Assembly (NCBI GenBank): GCA_018894105.1
Contig: CM032133.1
Location: forward strand, 20,722,501-20,786,500
Reading direction: 5' to 3'
Length of the DNA stretch: 64,000 bases
From: Jacaranda mimosifolia
Lineage: Eukaryota; Streptophyta; Magnoliopsida; Lamiales; Bignoniaceae
The notes beneath the pieces were generated by a model. It did no database searches, was not told the origin of the DNA, and saw only the letters and a program-made list of their open reading frames with translations. Shown here piece by piece: positions 1-11,797 of the stretch. Every line of letters starts with the position of its first letter. Positions within the stretch are counted from its first letter, which is position 1. A program made the position numbers and the translations under genes.

Positions 1-1465
1 AATTTGATCCTTACCTAGTCGTTGTTCAACCTTCCAGTCAATGAGATAACAAATTTACTGAAGTCTTCTTAATTTGACATCAAGAACTTTTGGATTCACA
101 TTCTTGCTTTATGCTAATTTGATGTAACTTGCAACTTAGTGAATATCAACCTCTTAATAAACTATATTGAAGGATTTTGGTTCCTTCATGTTAGCCAAAA
201 TCTACTTATCAAATGACAATCATATGATAAATATTTATAGATACATATCATAGTCATTTATCTTAGATTATCTCTTGATATTTATAAGTTCTTTTCTTCA
301 AAAACTACTTGATGTCTTGAAAAAAATTTATTGAACAATCTCTTTGAGAGCTTAACCTCTTTATAGTTTCATGATTAGATATAGAATTGACAAACCAAAA
401 TATTAACCCTTAATTAAGTGAATAATTCCCAAACTCATGTTAAGGTGTTTTAGATTAAAATGCCATTGAAATAGAGGCGTTTGTTTAATTTTTACAATAG
501 TTGTCGTTTACTCATAAAGGTTTATGACATAAAGATGTCACGCAGTTTATGCATTGAAAAGTGTTAAATGGGTCTAATAATTATTATTGTTTACTCATGT
601 ATGTTTTTTGAGATAAATATGCCTACTCGACCCACTAAAAGAAATAATAATTGCTGTCTATGGAAATGTTCGTTGTCTATTTTATTGTTTACTTGTGTAC
701 ATTTATGAGTTAAAGATGTTATATAATCGCTTCACTGGGGGGAACAGTGTCAATTTAATTTCCGAATCCGATTGCCTTGTTCTTGGATCGAGAGATTTGA
801 ATATGAGAAAAAAAGATTTCGTGTTGAAAGATTTCAAAATGTTTAAAATCAATGTTAAAAAGATATGAGCTTTGTGTGATAGGTGCAACAAAGTTTTATT
901 AGGACTTTTTTAGGCTATTTATAACATGTTTGATATGCTAAATTATGATCACGAGTTCAGAAGCCCAGAATACATGAGCTTCAGGTTCTATTGGAGCCTA
1001 TACTGTAGTTGTAATCAAGATCCAATCAAAATTTCATTATTCGAGGTGAATATTGATAATCTCACTTATTATATTAGTATGCAAAATTACTAAGCTGTCC
1101 TTAATTTTTGATGATAAATGACTGATAACCCTCAATTTGAATGTGGTTGAAAAATAATTTCATACGCAATAAACTTTGGCAGCTAAGCACCATTTTTTTG
1201 GAGCCTAGGCGCCAATATTTTGCAAATTTTGGTGCCTCGGCACCAAACATTTTCTAGCGTCTTGGTGGTAAATTAATCTTAGTCATCAAACGAGATACAA
1301 AATTATAGAAAATTATCTCAATTTCTGATAATATATGGCTGGTTGATGCAAAACAAAGCTACCCGGGCTTAAACATCAAAGACGGTCATAAAATTTAACT
1401 CCACATTGCCAAACAAGTGCATAAAAAGCTGTTGTCATGCATCTAAAATTCTTAGCTCCAAAATT
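1..1465. other. AT-rich intergenic DNA, no gene recognised
   Basis: No reading frame here looks like a conserved protein on either strand. A 62-codon minus-strand frame near 703-891 has no recognisable motif. No microsatellite or terminal repeat stands out. Confidence 0.5.
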
Positions 1466-1814
1466 TGTTAAGGAATGGATTTAGAGCCTAACTCAATCCC
1501 AAAAGCTAACTCAATATGTGAGGATTGCCCAAAATCATATATAAAGACCACAACTTATTTATTTCACCGATGTAGGACACTAATACACCCCGCGCATGTT
1601 CAGGAATGAACATCTGGAACGTGGAATAATATGAAATGGGTGGTACAACAACATTGGCTAACCTAACATTGGAAATGAGTGGCTCTGATACCAGAGTTAA
1701 GGAATGAACATTGGGCCTAACTCAACTCTAAAAGCTAGCTCAAGAGGTGAGGATTGCCTAAAACCATATATAGAAACCACAACTTATTTATTTTATCGAT
1801 ATGGGACACTAACA
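1466..1814 (-). mobile_element. TRIM-like miniature LTR retrotransposon
   Basis: Two direct repeats of about 120 bp, 1466-1587 and about 1696-1814, flank a short non-coding centre. Both run from GTTAAGGAATG through 'GCCTAACTCAA', 'GTGAGGATTGCC' and 'ACCACAACTTATTTATTT' to 'GGACACTAA'. Directly left of the second repeat is GGCTCTGATACCA (1681-1693), the reverse complement of TGGTATCAGAGCC, the classical primer-binding site for initiator tRNA-Met. The element is therefore on the minus strand, with 1696-1814 as its 5' LTR. The size, the absence of coding sequence and the LTR-PBS arrangement fit a TRIM. The repeats differ at many positions, so the insertion is old. No clear target duplication was found. 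Confidence 0.75.
1681..1693 (-). other. tRNA-iMet primer-binding site of the TRIM element
   Basis: On the minus strand the bases read TGGTATCAGAGCC, the standard initiator-Met PBS of plant LTR elements. It sits 2-3 bases inside the right-hand terminal repeat, as expected. Confidence 0.75.
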
Positions 1815-1950
1815 TAATTTCTCCATTCAAATACGACTTTAACCTGTCTGGCTGTCTCATAATCAACATAACTATGCATTTGGAAACTTTTAGCCTGAAC
1901 TTTATAACTCTTCTAGCGGGCAGGCCGGCGGAAGAGTACAGACAGGTAAA

Positions 1951-2254
1951 TCAAAGGCGAGGAATTGGAGCTAATGACGGCCCCTGCTTGTCTGATATCT
2001 CATTCTGTTTATACATTAATTTTTCAACGCCTGTAAGTCCCCACATTAGACATTGTGATCCTGAGGTGTGCAACTGTATTAAGTGATCTAACTGTTTTGC
2101 CGTCATTTTCACTATAAAAGAAAGAAGCAGCAGCATTGGCAACATTTTCTTGGTCTATCGACTCTGTGATACCCAATGACATCACATCATCAAAATGTAC
2201 GAATGAGGTTCCACAAAGTTCAAGCACATTTAATACACGTAAAAGCTTTCCCAT
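1951..2254 (-). other. Unidentified open stretch, possible exon relic
   Basis: A minus-strand frame from 2254 to 2024 encodes about 76 residues of fairly protein-like composition, including 'FVHFDDVMSLGITES' and 'NAAASFFYSENDGK'. A second frame overlaps it down to 1951. I do not recognise the family. No convincing splice-site pair or partner exon was found, so it could be an exon of an unseen gene, a gene relic or chance. Confidence 0.2.
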
Positions 2255-2624
2255 TCAGAGGCTTGAAGACGGTGATTAATTACAGAACAAGTATGATACA
2301 TCCAAGAAAAGGCTAAAAACTTTTAGAAATGTATTCTTAAAACCCTGTGTTGATGCCAAAATTTAATCTAATGAAATGCTTAAAAGTTCAGATATCAGTT
2401 TCTTGCTCCCAAGCTGCAAACTGATAATCACTGATCTTGCACAGACAAAGAGCAGAGTTAATTAACAAAAATAAAAACTTTGGAGCTTCCAAACAGGGGA
2501 AATTTCTAGGAGAATCGGCAATCATTCATCTAAATTGTCATTAACAAAACTCATTTGTTCTGTGCAAGAAAATACTCCATCTACAAAACTAGACTAATAA
2601 AGCAACAGTGGAAGACAACCCTAT
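2255..2624. other. Region downstream of the L26 gene
   Basis: AT-rich DNA expected to hold the L26 3' UTR on the minus strand. No gene or repeat was recognised. Confidence 0.4.
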
Positions 2625-3085
2625 TTAATCAATAGATTGAAGCGAAGGGGCACCGGCGGCGGCGGCAGCCACGTCATCCACCGTGAATTTGCCCTTATCT
2701 TTATCCAAAGCCCTGCCTTTAGCCTTCCTATCAAGCAAATCCTTGCGTTCCTTATCGAGCTTCAGCTTGATGATGACAACCTTAGAAGGGTGGATTCCGA
2801 CATCGACCGTCGACCCGTTAACCTTCTCAAGGGTGATCCGTTCAATGTGGATGATCCATTTCTTACGGTAAACTTGGATGATTTTGCCCTCGCGGCCTTC
2901 GTAGGTGCCCGCACCACCTGCACCTCCTCGTCCTTCCGGACCGGCATATACCTGACGCCGTACTTGTTCCGCAGGTCGGTGGCCAGCGGCGCGCTCATTA
3001 TCACGCAGCGGAAGCTGGAAGGCGCCGTGAAATGCGCCTTGCGGGACTTACGGCGGGAGCTTGAAACCCGCGGGCTGTACTTCAT
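2625..3085 (-). pseudogene. RPL26: 60S ribosomal protein L26 (uL24) gene with a single-base frameshift
   Basis: The minus-strand frame starts at ATG 3085-3083 with [13 protein letters not shown] and continues '[10 protein letters not shown]', '[10 protein letters not shown]', the standard start of plant L26, an RNA-binding protein of the large subunit near the exit tunnel. After residue 59 (about 2908-2910) the frame shifts. In the next frame the protein continues normally through the KOW-type segment '[18 protein letters not shown]', 'IHIERIT' and 'HPSKVVI' to an Ala-rich tail ending LQSID and stop TAA (2627-2625). Restoring one G in a GGG run would give 153 residues, close to the family length of about 146. 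The gene has no introns, as I recall for Arabidopsis L26 genes. Either this copy is a recent pseudogene, or the missing G is an assembly or sequencing error. Several N-terminal residues also differ from the usual sequence (for example FRCVIM), which slightly favours relaxed constraint. Confidence 0.85.
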
Positions 3086-3178
3086 TTTTCGAAGATATGT
3101 ATGTAAAGGGCAAAACAGAAACGGGGATATGAACGCCTCCCAGTATATCAGAGAAAATGTGGAAGAGCAGGTGGTCAC

Positions 3179-3546
3179 TATGGCTGGAAAAGGATATTTT
3201 AAAATTCATTTACCGTTCGTATTTATATTTATTTATATAAAATTTATCGTATTTATTAAAATTAGATATTATCCGTATTTAATTAGTAGATATCTGATTA
3301 TAAATGAATACGAATATGATAAATATATATCCGATCCGAATATATATTTATTAAATAACATATTATTTATATTTTTTAATAAAAATCTCATAATCTATAT
3401 ATGTATATATATAAATTATAATTGAAGAATTGGGAAGAAAAAAAGAATAAATTTAAAAATTATTGTAATATAGAAAAAAAATTGAAGAATAAAGTTAATC
3501 AACATAATTATTGTTGATTTACTTTATAATTAATATATTTAAATGT

Positions 3547-3585
<39 letters not shown>

Positions 3586-3992
3586 GCACTAATAATTAAT
3601 TATAAAGTCAATTATTAATTAAAAATTATGCTATTTGTTTGATTGCTTTCGTTTTAATAAAATTATATAGTTCCTTCTATTAATTAAAATATGTATTTGT
3701 TATAAGTTCATAAATTCACGTATTTGGATATTCGTAAATGGATATTTAAATAATTATTATCGAATATGAATATAAAATAATAATTCGAATATGGATAAGT
3801 TTAATAAAATATGAATACATCTGAATAATTATAATCGAATACAGATATATCCGAATCCGACCGATATCCGACGAATATGAATTTGGATATCATTTTTAAA
3901 TATCCGTCAAATTTATATCTATATTTGAATATTCAAAAAGTTAAATGAATATGAATTTGAAAACAGTATATATGATCCGTTTACAACCCCTC
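3179..3992. mobile_element. hAT-type non-autonomous element in the L26 5' region
   Basis: About 814 bp of very AT-rich DNA. The left end is TATGGCTGGAAAAGGAT. The right end read on the minus strand is GAGGGGTTGTAAACGGAT, a related inverted terminus of the common plant hAT form TAGGGGTGTAAACGG. Both ends continue into 'AAATTCAT'-type sequence. The flanks are gtggtcac (3171-3178) and gtggttag (3993-4000), matching at 6 of 8 positions, as expected for a decayed 8-bp hAT target duplication. No transposase is present. An (AAT)n microsatellite lies inside. Confidence 0.65.
3549..3586. repeat. (AAT)n microsatellite
   Basis: About twelve uninterrupted AAT units, inside the hAT-type element. Confidence 0.95.
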
Positions 3993-4009
3993 GTGGTTAG
4001 GATTTCAAA

Positions 4010-4018
4010 TTAGGGTTT
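4010..4018 (-). promoter_or_regulatory. Telo-box (AAACCCTAA) upstream of L26
   Basis: On the minus strand the bases read AAACCCTAA, the telo-box typical of plant ribosomal-protein promoters. It lies just beyond the hAT-type insertion, about 925 bp upstream of the L26 ATG. Without the element it would be about 110 bp upstream, a normal position. Confidence 0.5.
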
Positions 4019-4437
4019 TGGGATATGATAGAAGTGGCCTTGTCCTTTAATGTCCCTTCGGTTACATTTTCATTTTTGTTACTTCTAATTTCCAAAGTTT
4101 TCATACTTGAAAATAAATTTATTTATTTTTCTAGATTAATAGGATGAAAAGTTAACTTTATAAATGTATGACACAAAATATTTTGATTTATAGTCTTACA
4201 TTAGTAAATGTATTTTTAAAAATACATATATTTTGATAATTTTAAAATAATTATCTACCTTATGAGAAATTTAATTGAACATTTGAATGTGGTAATAGGC
4301 ATAAGGTATGTAAAAGAAAATTTAAAAATAAAATAAATAGTTTTTTAGTTGACAATGAGAATAAACAAGTCTATTTTTCATTTTCAGATGATAAAACTTG
4401 AGAAAAATTTAAATTTTTTGGTTGTCAAATAATAATA

Positions 4438-4480
<43 letters not shown>

Positions 4481-5106
4481 GGGTGAAAAAATCAAGGATA
4501 AGCTCTTCTATTATAGTTTCCCTCATTTTTTCTTTGTTCTTAATACTTTTTTTAATATAATTGAAATTATTTCTTTCATATTATTTTTTCTCTGTCTTAC
4601 CAAAGTTTGTGTACAAAATAAGGGGTAAAAGTCTATTTTGGCATGAATGAAGTTTTATAACTAGTAAGAAAATGTAATTTTTTTTTTTTTAAAATCTACA
4701 CAATTATTCTAAAATTAATGGTAAAATTTAAGAGATCCTTTATTCCAATACCTGCCAGATCAATTTTCAAATATCTTTTTAAATCACCACAGATTACAAT
4801 TCTTTCGAATTTTCAATTTTTTTTAATCATTATGATAAATTTAAAACTTATATGTTGTCCTGGAGAATTCTTACCTTCAAATCATTTCTTGAAATTCAAA
4901 TCCAACTCAAACGAGGAGCTTTGAAACCCCAACTGTGGCAAAAATTGATCCAATATAAAAGCAACATTCACTTTATCTCTAAAATAAATGAACAAACAAA
5001 CAAAAGATATATGCAACTGCGTTTATATATATATACACATACATGCATTCCACCAAACTAGACTACTAAAACCAAGTTGGCTCTCATGGTAACAAACAAC
5101 TTTGAA
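4019..5106. other. Intergenic DNA between L26 and the LPP gene
   Basis: AT-rich sequence between two minus-strand genes. The only clear element is a (GAT)n run at about 4438-4481. The part nearest 5107 should contain the LPP 3' UTR. Confidence 0.4.
4438..4481. repeat. (GAT)n microsatellite
   Basis: About fourteen GAT/ATG units. A run of aspartates in one frame is a by-product of the repeat, not a gene. Confidence 0.9.
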
Positions 5107-7523
5107 CTATCTCCTTCCAGATTCTAAATCTTGATCAGCTGGTAAGTTGGAACTACCAGATAATGATAAACCCCTCCCTGAATTGTTGTTTCTTTGAGCT
5201 GGCTGGATTTCGACCTCAGCCTGAGAACTCTGCCCGTTGCTTGTATTTGCTCGCAACTCCTCCAACATATGCAGATATGTATAAGTCCTCCATCCTACAA
5301 CAAAATTACGATTGCAATCAAGATGAGAAAATGAGTGTTTATATAGACACCGCGGTTGCATCTCATATACCATATACCTGATTGTTTGAGTCTGAGACAA
5401 TGTTTGGATAAGCTTATAAACTCATTAAAATATTTTTTAAGATATTTGAGACATTATAAGATACATGAAATTCTTGATGAGCTTATAAACTCTTAAAATA
5501 AGATGTTACGATCTTATAAGCATTTTTGTAAAAAAGTAACAAGTTCCTAACTGAATAATCCAAGAAGAAAGAAGAGGAAGCAAAGATACCTTCAACATGA
5601 TATGGTGGTGGGAAGAACTGCAAATAGCAAAAAGTGGCCACTACTAGACCTGCCAAAAAGGGATATCCTACTGACCCAGTAAGGTAAATACTATTGAAAT
5701 TTATTATCTAGAGACCTGTTGCACACAGAAATGCAATGGACGAACCTAGTAAACCTCCAGCAAACACATCCTGCCAGTGGTGCCTATAATCATCCACCCG
5801 AGAAATGCCAATAAGACATGCAACGAGTAGAGGAAGCAAAACCACACAGAGTTTTGCAGCGTGTCCTCTACGATCAAATACCTTTATCTTCCCAGATAAG
5901 TACAGTGATAAGAAGCCCAGACCAGCAAATGACCCTATATGTTCAATTCCACGTTCAATTAACTTGATAAATGAAATAAAGGTTGTGTGGGATGTTAATG
6001 CCCATTCTGGAAATATCATTGGAAGAAGAGATGATAAGAAGAATATCCATGAAAGTTGATCTCTGAAATAAAAAATTACTCGTACGACATAAGCTATTTG
6101 TCTCAGTTTTTAGGATTTAGTTCCAACCATTATTTTTGCGCACGAAGTAGAATAGGAAACAAAAAACTAGGAATTCTTCTACTTTCAATCTTTTACAGCT
6201 TGAGAACTGCGTTTTCCTTTAAACAGAAGAACCAGTGTGAAATACATAAATCCTCAGATGCTGTCACATAGAAAGTTGCCAATAGAGACACAATGTAACA
6301 CACATAGTGAAATGGAAATGTGAGGGAAATGATAAGATGTATTTCATCTTACAACTTGCACAAAGGAAAGCTGGGAAGTGTTTTAAAGCAAAGACAGAGA
6401 TTCTCACATTATCAGAGTGAAATGAGATGAAAAATAGTGGGGAAACACCAGCAGAAGCTCAATAGAATTTAGTTGATTTCAGCAAGAAGCAAGTTAGGGC
6501 CAAATTCATGGAACAAGCATGTCAGTATCCAAGTATGCCATCAAGGTATATCAACAATTTTCCAGACGGCATTAATTTTGCGGCAAATCTTAAGACAATT
6601 CACTCTCCATGAAAATCCTGATATAGTGAACAGGTAAAAGTTTCTCATACTGAATTACAAATAGGTTAATAAAATTTTTTTCCTGCTTACATGAAGTATG
6701 CCCACTAGGAAAACTCTTATGCCCTTGTCTTATGACACTTTTGTCACCATGGCAAACAACATTTCCCCATTGATCGTAAGCCTGAAGAGCTACGGAATGT
6801 TAATCAGGCAAATGAAAATGCATATTAAGATGAACATAACAAAAAGTTAGCAGTGGAAAAGTGATGTTTTTAAAGAATCAAGTCTTGATACCACTTACAT
6901 CTTTTCCATCTGGAAAGCATCGCCAAAAGAAGTCAGGCCGAGGACGACCAACTGCATCTTTTATGGCATCAGTTAGGACCCCTGTTATGAGGACAGAAAA
7001 CAGAATTCCTGTAGAACAAACATGGTTGTTGTTTAAGATTGTGAAGCCATCCATGCTGGTTAGCATAATGATAACAATATGTTTAAAAAACAGCAAAGAT
7101 AGTATCAAGATACCTAATATGGCATGATGAAGATCATATACGTCCCTTCGACGAAGATAAAATAGCAGAAAAACCACAATTGGCAACAGAACTGCATATA
7201 TCTAGATATATAAGAAAGTCAACATACAGTACCGACCCATTGACCTTACTCAAGATGCAAAGAAGTTGAGTTTGTTTTTAAGTACTCAAGGTGCAGTTTT
7301 AACTTACCGGCACAGCCCATACAGGGACCGTGTTGCTCTTATGAGGATATTTGAGATCAGACATCATATCTTTCCCAACAAAGCGGTAAAATGGATGGAT
7401 AATATTCAGAACAACTAAAATACATGCTAGCAGTATAAGTATTAGCCAGTCATGCATATGTGTCCTTGCTACTCTGACTCCATGGGACCTCACAGTATGA
7501 GTCCCAAGCTGGGGTTCCAACAT
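5107..7523 (-). CDS. LPP: Lipid phosphate phosphatase, PAP2 family (LPP1/2/3-like)
   Basis: Multi-pass membrane enzyme that dephosphorylates phosphatidic acid and related lipid phosphates. Coding exons, 5' to 3': 7523-7308, 7201-7114, 7008-6899, 6781-6691, 5934-5746, 5649-5590, 5294-5107. All join in frame with GT-AG junctions to 313 residues (family about 290-330). The start is ATG 7523, giving [15 protein letters not shown], which aligns with Arabidopsis LPP2. Catalytic motifs: C1 KDAVGRPRP (residues 118-126), C2 PSGHTS (163-168), C3 S213-R214 with H220 and D224 in '[13 protein letters not shown]'. Hydrophobic segments include '[18 protein letters not shown]', '[11 protein letters not shown]' and '[14 protein letters not shown]'. 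Residue 219 is Arg (AGG, 5783-5785) where plant LPPs known to me have Trp. All catalytic residues are kept, so the gene looks intact. Which Arabidopsis paralogue it matches is not certain. Confidence 0.92.
5399..5545. repeat. Short MITE-like AT repeat in the last LPP intron
   Basis: Contains TGTTTGGATAAGCTTATAAA, ATGAGCTTATAAACTC and GATCTTATAAGC. The same vocabulary fills the MITE-like sequence at 60471-60852. Boundaries and target duplication are unclear. Confidence 0.35.
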
Positions 7524-9147
7524 TTCACTCTGCAAGACATAATAGATAACTCACTCAAGAAGAAGGGGAAAATATCCATAAGATCAGGTATTAAGTGACC
7601 TAAAAGAAGTTATTATGAAGCAAGAAGCTAAAAGCATGCAAATAGTTTACATATTTTAAGAAAAATTAGCAATCCCGAAATAGCAATATTGGCATATTCT
7701 CATGCACTAACTTACAAGACAATAGGACAAATACTAAAAATTACAGCCATAAGCAAAAAATTAGAACAAGCAAGAGATAGATCAGTGGCAGAAAATGCTC
7801 CATAATAGCTGTATGCATCAGTGTTGGACAGTGTGCATGCTGGGGATGCCTGGGCTTGCCCCCTCAAAAATGCTCTGTAAACCACTGCATATATTCCATT
7901 AGAAATATCACACTCCACTGAGAGGGATCAGTCTATAACAATGCTTAAGATCTTCTATTCTTGAAAAAAAAAAATGTTTGCCAAGTTGCTTCATCTTAAG
8001 AAATCTATGATAGGCATAAAACATTCTAAATTTATTATGAAATTTGCCTTAGTTCAACCAAATGTATAAATAAGAATATTTAATAGAAGGGGGTCCAAAT
8101 TCTAGATTGGAGGATAAAACTGCAGAATTTTCTTGATTTTCTTAACGACAATACAATTTGGAAATTGAAGCTGTTGCCTAATATCTTGAGAAAAGATTAA
8201 AACTAACCAGCTGTTAGACATGTAAGTGGTTATGTATTTGGTTCTTAACATAAAACTAGTATGTTCAATGTTCATTGTTATGCTTTTATGATTTTGAAGT
8301 AGTTATATCTTAAATCTTTATCACTGTACTATCAGTCTAAGAATAAGCATGATAGTAGTTTATTATTGAGAATCAACCAGCCTAGGGTCTAGGATACAAG
8401 ACCAACCACCCCAACCCCACCGCCAGCCCCCAAGTCTTGTCGAACTTAATCACCATCTGGTCGAGCCTGAGCTTAAGCAAGTCAAGATTGAGCTATTATG
8501 TAAATTGTACTCATGGGAAAATCTGAAGCATGATTGAGATGCAATCCTCAATGAGTCAAGCTCAAGTTTGATGATAGTTACTCGAGATAGACTCGAGCTT
8601 ACCTTGGAAAGCTTGAGAGAAAAATGTCCTCAGCTAAATTCGAGGGAAGTTTGTAACTAACTATCCCTTCAAGTAGCAATAAGAAAACACAACCGAACTC
8701 AACTTAGAACAACTTGAATGGAGATAAGGTTTCTAAGAATTTCTAATTAGTCCATGAAACAAATTGAAGCAAATAAAGCGAATCAAGCAATGGTTGACCT
8801 TGCCCTCATATCTTCTTTTGCTTATACTAACTTCATTACATAACTGGTGATGAAGAAATGATTGAGTTAATATTATATCTTTCTTATACCTATGACCACC
8901 TGAAATCAATGCTAAGTATATCCTCAATTCATCTGTCATTTTGATTTTGATACCAAAATGAAGAATTTGTCCAACTTGAACATTCAATTTGACTAAATGA
9001 TTCATGCATCATCTGATTGCTGATTGTGAAAGATACTTTTAAATCAATACACATACTAGTTGTCCATGACGATCATCCTTACATCTAAATGCAAAAGGTA
9101 AAATAAAAGCACTACAATTTTGTTTAATAGCACCGTGACACATATAC
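7524..9147 (-). other. Probable 5' intron of the LPP gene
   Basis: On the minus strand TTGCAG at 7535-7530 is a good splice acceptor six bases before the LPP start codon, so an intron of about 1.6 kb probably separates the first coding exon from a leader exon ending at 9148. The middle (about 8390-8720) is richer in GC and in TCGAG-type words, which looks like an old repeat insertion. No gene was seen. Confidence 0.45.
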
Positions 9148-9225
9148 CTGATGGTTCTTGAATTCTATCAAAGGGAAGTGGAGCTGAGAAAACCAGTCAC
9201 CAGTGCCTGCAGAAGTATTCTGCCT
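9148..9225 (-). other. Candidate upstream exon of the LPP gene
   Basis: On the minus strand an acceptor (TTCAG) precedes about 78 bases that end CATCAG|GTATAT, a good donor. The frame that would join the LPP coding exon is open here ('GDWFSQLHFPLIEFKNHQ' then SEMLEPQ) but has no ATG. It is therefore probably 5' leader, unless an upstream exon supplies a start. Arabidopsis LPP1 and LPP3 have N-terminal extensions at this point. Confidence 0.45.
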
Positions 9226-10346
9226 CTGAATTGAAAATCCAAAGTTAATAACTTATTCTTCAATGGGGAGAAGATGAATCCAGCTTAGTCATAAAAAGGA
9301 CACAAAGTAAAATTGGTTAAATCAAAACGTTTGGTTTAGTAAACCGGAAGAACCTTTACAATTATAGCACTGCATGACCATAAAATAGAAATGTCTTCAG
9401 ACATTCTATCACAATACTTAAAACACACAAGTTGAACTTCTAAGATACATGAGCAAGAATAAACATCTGCCCAAACATACGACAGCTTACAGTACAATCA
9501 TGCAACCAGAATTCATATAAAAAGGTTCATATGCTAAATAAATCTGCCAAGCAACTTTCTATGAAAGAAATTTTTATTAAACAAGTTAATCATATTGTGC
9601 ATTGTTGAATAAATATGTTCTTTATGCACCAATGAGCAAAAATGATTATTGCCTTTATGCATGTATATGTGGTTCCTCATGTATATTGGTGAGAATATGT
9701 TAGTTTAGTACCAATATCATACTCTCAGTTGGTGCAAGGAGGATGAGAATATTATGTTGGGATTTTGTAGGATGTACATTATGTCAGCCTAAAGTTTCCT
9801 TTTCTTCTACTTTCTTTTGGGTGTTGAATTTCTTGAAAGATTTGAGAGCATAAATGTTATCTAAAAAGTAAGACCTTAGTTGTAATGCAATAGTTGATAC
9901 TCTATTTTACAAGCATAGCATTGGTTGCCTGAATATTTGACAGCACACTGCAAGATGATTTCTTATAGACTAGAAGCAACTTAAGCATACGAATACAAGT
10001 TCAAGAAGATAATAGACAGAAAATGTTATGCAGAACGGGACACAGACAGAGCAAGGATTTATTAGATCCGTTTTTAGCCATTATTTCAAGATCATTCAAG
10101 TAATATTAGGAACATATAGAGCAGAATATATAGACATATAAATATATTATATATGAAAAAGAAAAGAGAGAAAACGGATAGTCAACCATTGTACGCGTTC
10201 TGTTAATCGTTTACACTTTCGTTGTAAATTCTGTTTCAGCTTTTTACATTCGCGAATGTTGTCACTGCAGTGATCAATGGGTAGCAAAAGTAAAAATATC
10301 AAAATTATTCCATTTTCTCAATAAATCCCTTTTATGTAAAAGCTAG

Positions 10347-10672
10347 GGGCCCATTTTGGTTTCATTTTCAAAGCCCATTTTCACATTTTCTACTATTCCA
10401 GAAATAAAACACATTACTTTTTACACATTTTCACCCAATATAATTTTCATTTTCATTTTCATTTTCAAAGTACATTCTCCAATAACCTATATATCTTCTC
10501 TGTCTCCACCTACAACCTATCAAAACCAACATAATCATTACTTTTCCAACAATCTATCCAGATACAAACTCATTTTCAACTCATTTCTACTAACTAACTT
10601 TTTAAACTTTAGAAATGATGGAAATGGAAATTAAAAAATGGAATGAAAATAAAACCACAAGCTGTAGGATAA
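10347..10672. mobile_element. MITE-like element in the LPP leader intron
   Basis: The left end has CATTTTGGTTTCATTTTCA. The right end, read on the minus strand, has TTGTGGTTTTATTTTCATTCC, a loosely matching inverted end. The inside is rich in CATTTTC and holds no protein. Boundaries are approximate and no target duplication was fixed. Confidence 0.4.
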
Positions 10673-11797
10673 CTTGTTTTCGTGTAATTAATTAAAAATA
10701 AGAAGAAGGAACTTACATAAACAAATATCAAAAAAGGAAAGTATAATCCCTCTATCCAACTTGAGTCTCCAATGTCCTTTCTAGGACTAGAGATAATGCC
10801 TCATTTTCTAGTATACAAATCTTCTTTCCTAAAAATGATGTGTCACTTAAAATCAAAATAATTATGTGACACCACTGATGTCTACCATAACTAACGACAA
10901 TACTATACAGATGCCCAAATTATTCAGTTTTCTGCTTTCATCCGAAACTCCAAGATATTTCAAAATGGGACATAGAGTGCATAAAAATAAATACCCAACA
11001 GAGCAAGTCAAGTGCCGCGAAAGCATTAAAAATGATCTGTTTCTGAAACAAGGACATATAAAGAAATTGGATATTTCAAGCAATTCTACAAATGTCAATC
11101 ACATTCTTGCATATTAGAAAACCATCCCCACAGAGATGAGGCATGATAATCTTAAAGAACTTCTACTATATCAAAGATCAGAAGTCATGGTTCACATCAA
11201 TCCCAGGAATCCACGAATTTATGAAAAGAAAATGCTCACAGATCGATCATAGGAACAGACAAACAACATACAATTTATATAATTCTAAAACTAGTAACCA
11301 CTCAGCAACAAACTGTAAAGCATCAGGTCACGAACTCAAGCACCAAAAACATTGCACATACATTGAAGGTTAAAAACATACAACAGACACAACACATAAT
11401 TATATTGCAGGGACTATGATAAACAGAAACCCATAAACCTGGGACCAAAAAGAACCTCCAAAATTGTTAAAACAAAAGGTGGATCCGAAATCCCGCCACG
11501 GCATTTTTTATGATTCAATGGGGAAGAAAGCAAATATGGAAGGAAATTACAGCCAAATAAGCATGCCCAGATAAAGTATAGTTGAGAAAGGCCCTTATAC
11601 AATCCGATTATTAAAAAAAAGTTACTGTTCATGAAAGCGAAAGAATTTTGCAAACACCAGTTCGAACGGGTCCACATGGTGTCCAGCGAAATATACCCAC
11701 CAATAATTTATATATATAGATATAATACTTACATTCATACAGTTGACATAGGACAAGCAGACCTAGTTGAAAAGAAGAAACAGAGAAAATGATGTAC

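Noticed and set aside
2637..3425. Long plus-strand open frame of 262 codons
   Set aside because: It is the antisense of the L26 gene. The minus strand gives the conserved ribosomal protein, and the plus frame has no family signature and runs into AT-rich transposon sequence.
4422..4628. Acidic open frame with an aspartate run
   Set aside because: Produced by the (GAT)n microsatellite, with no conserved sequence after it.
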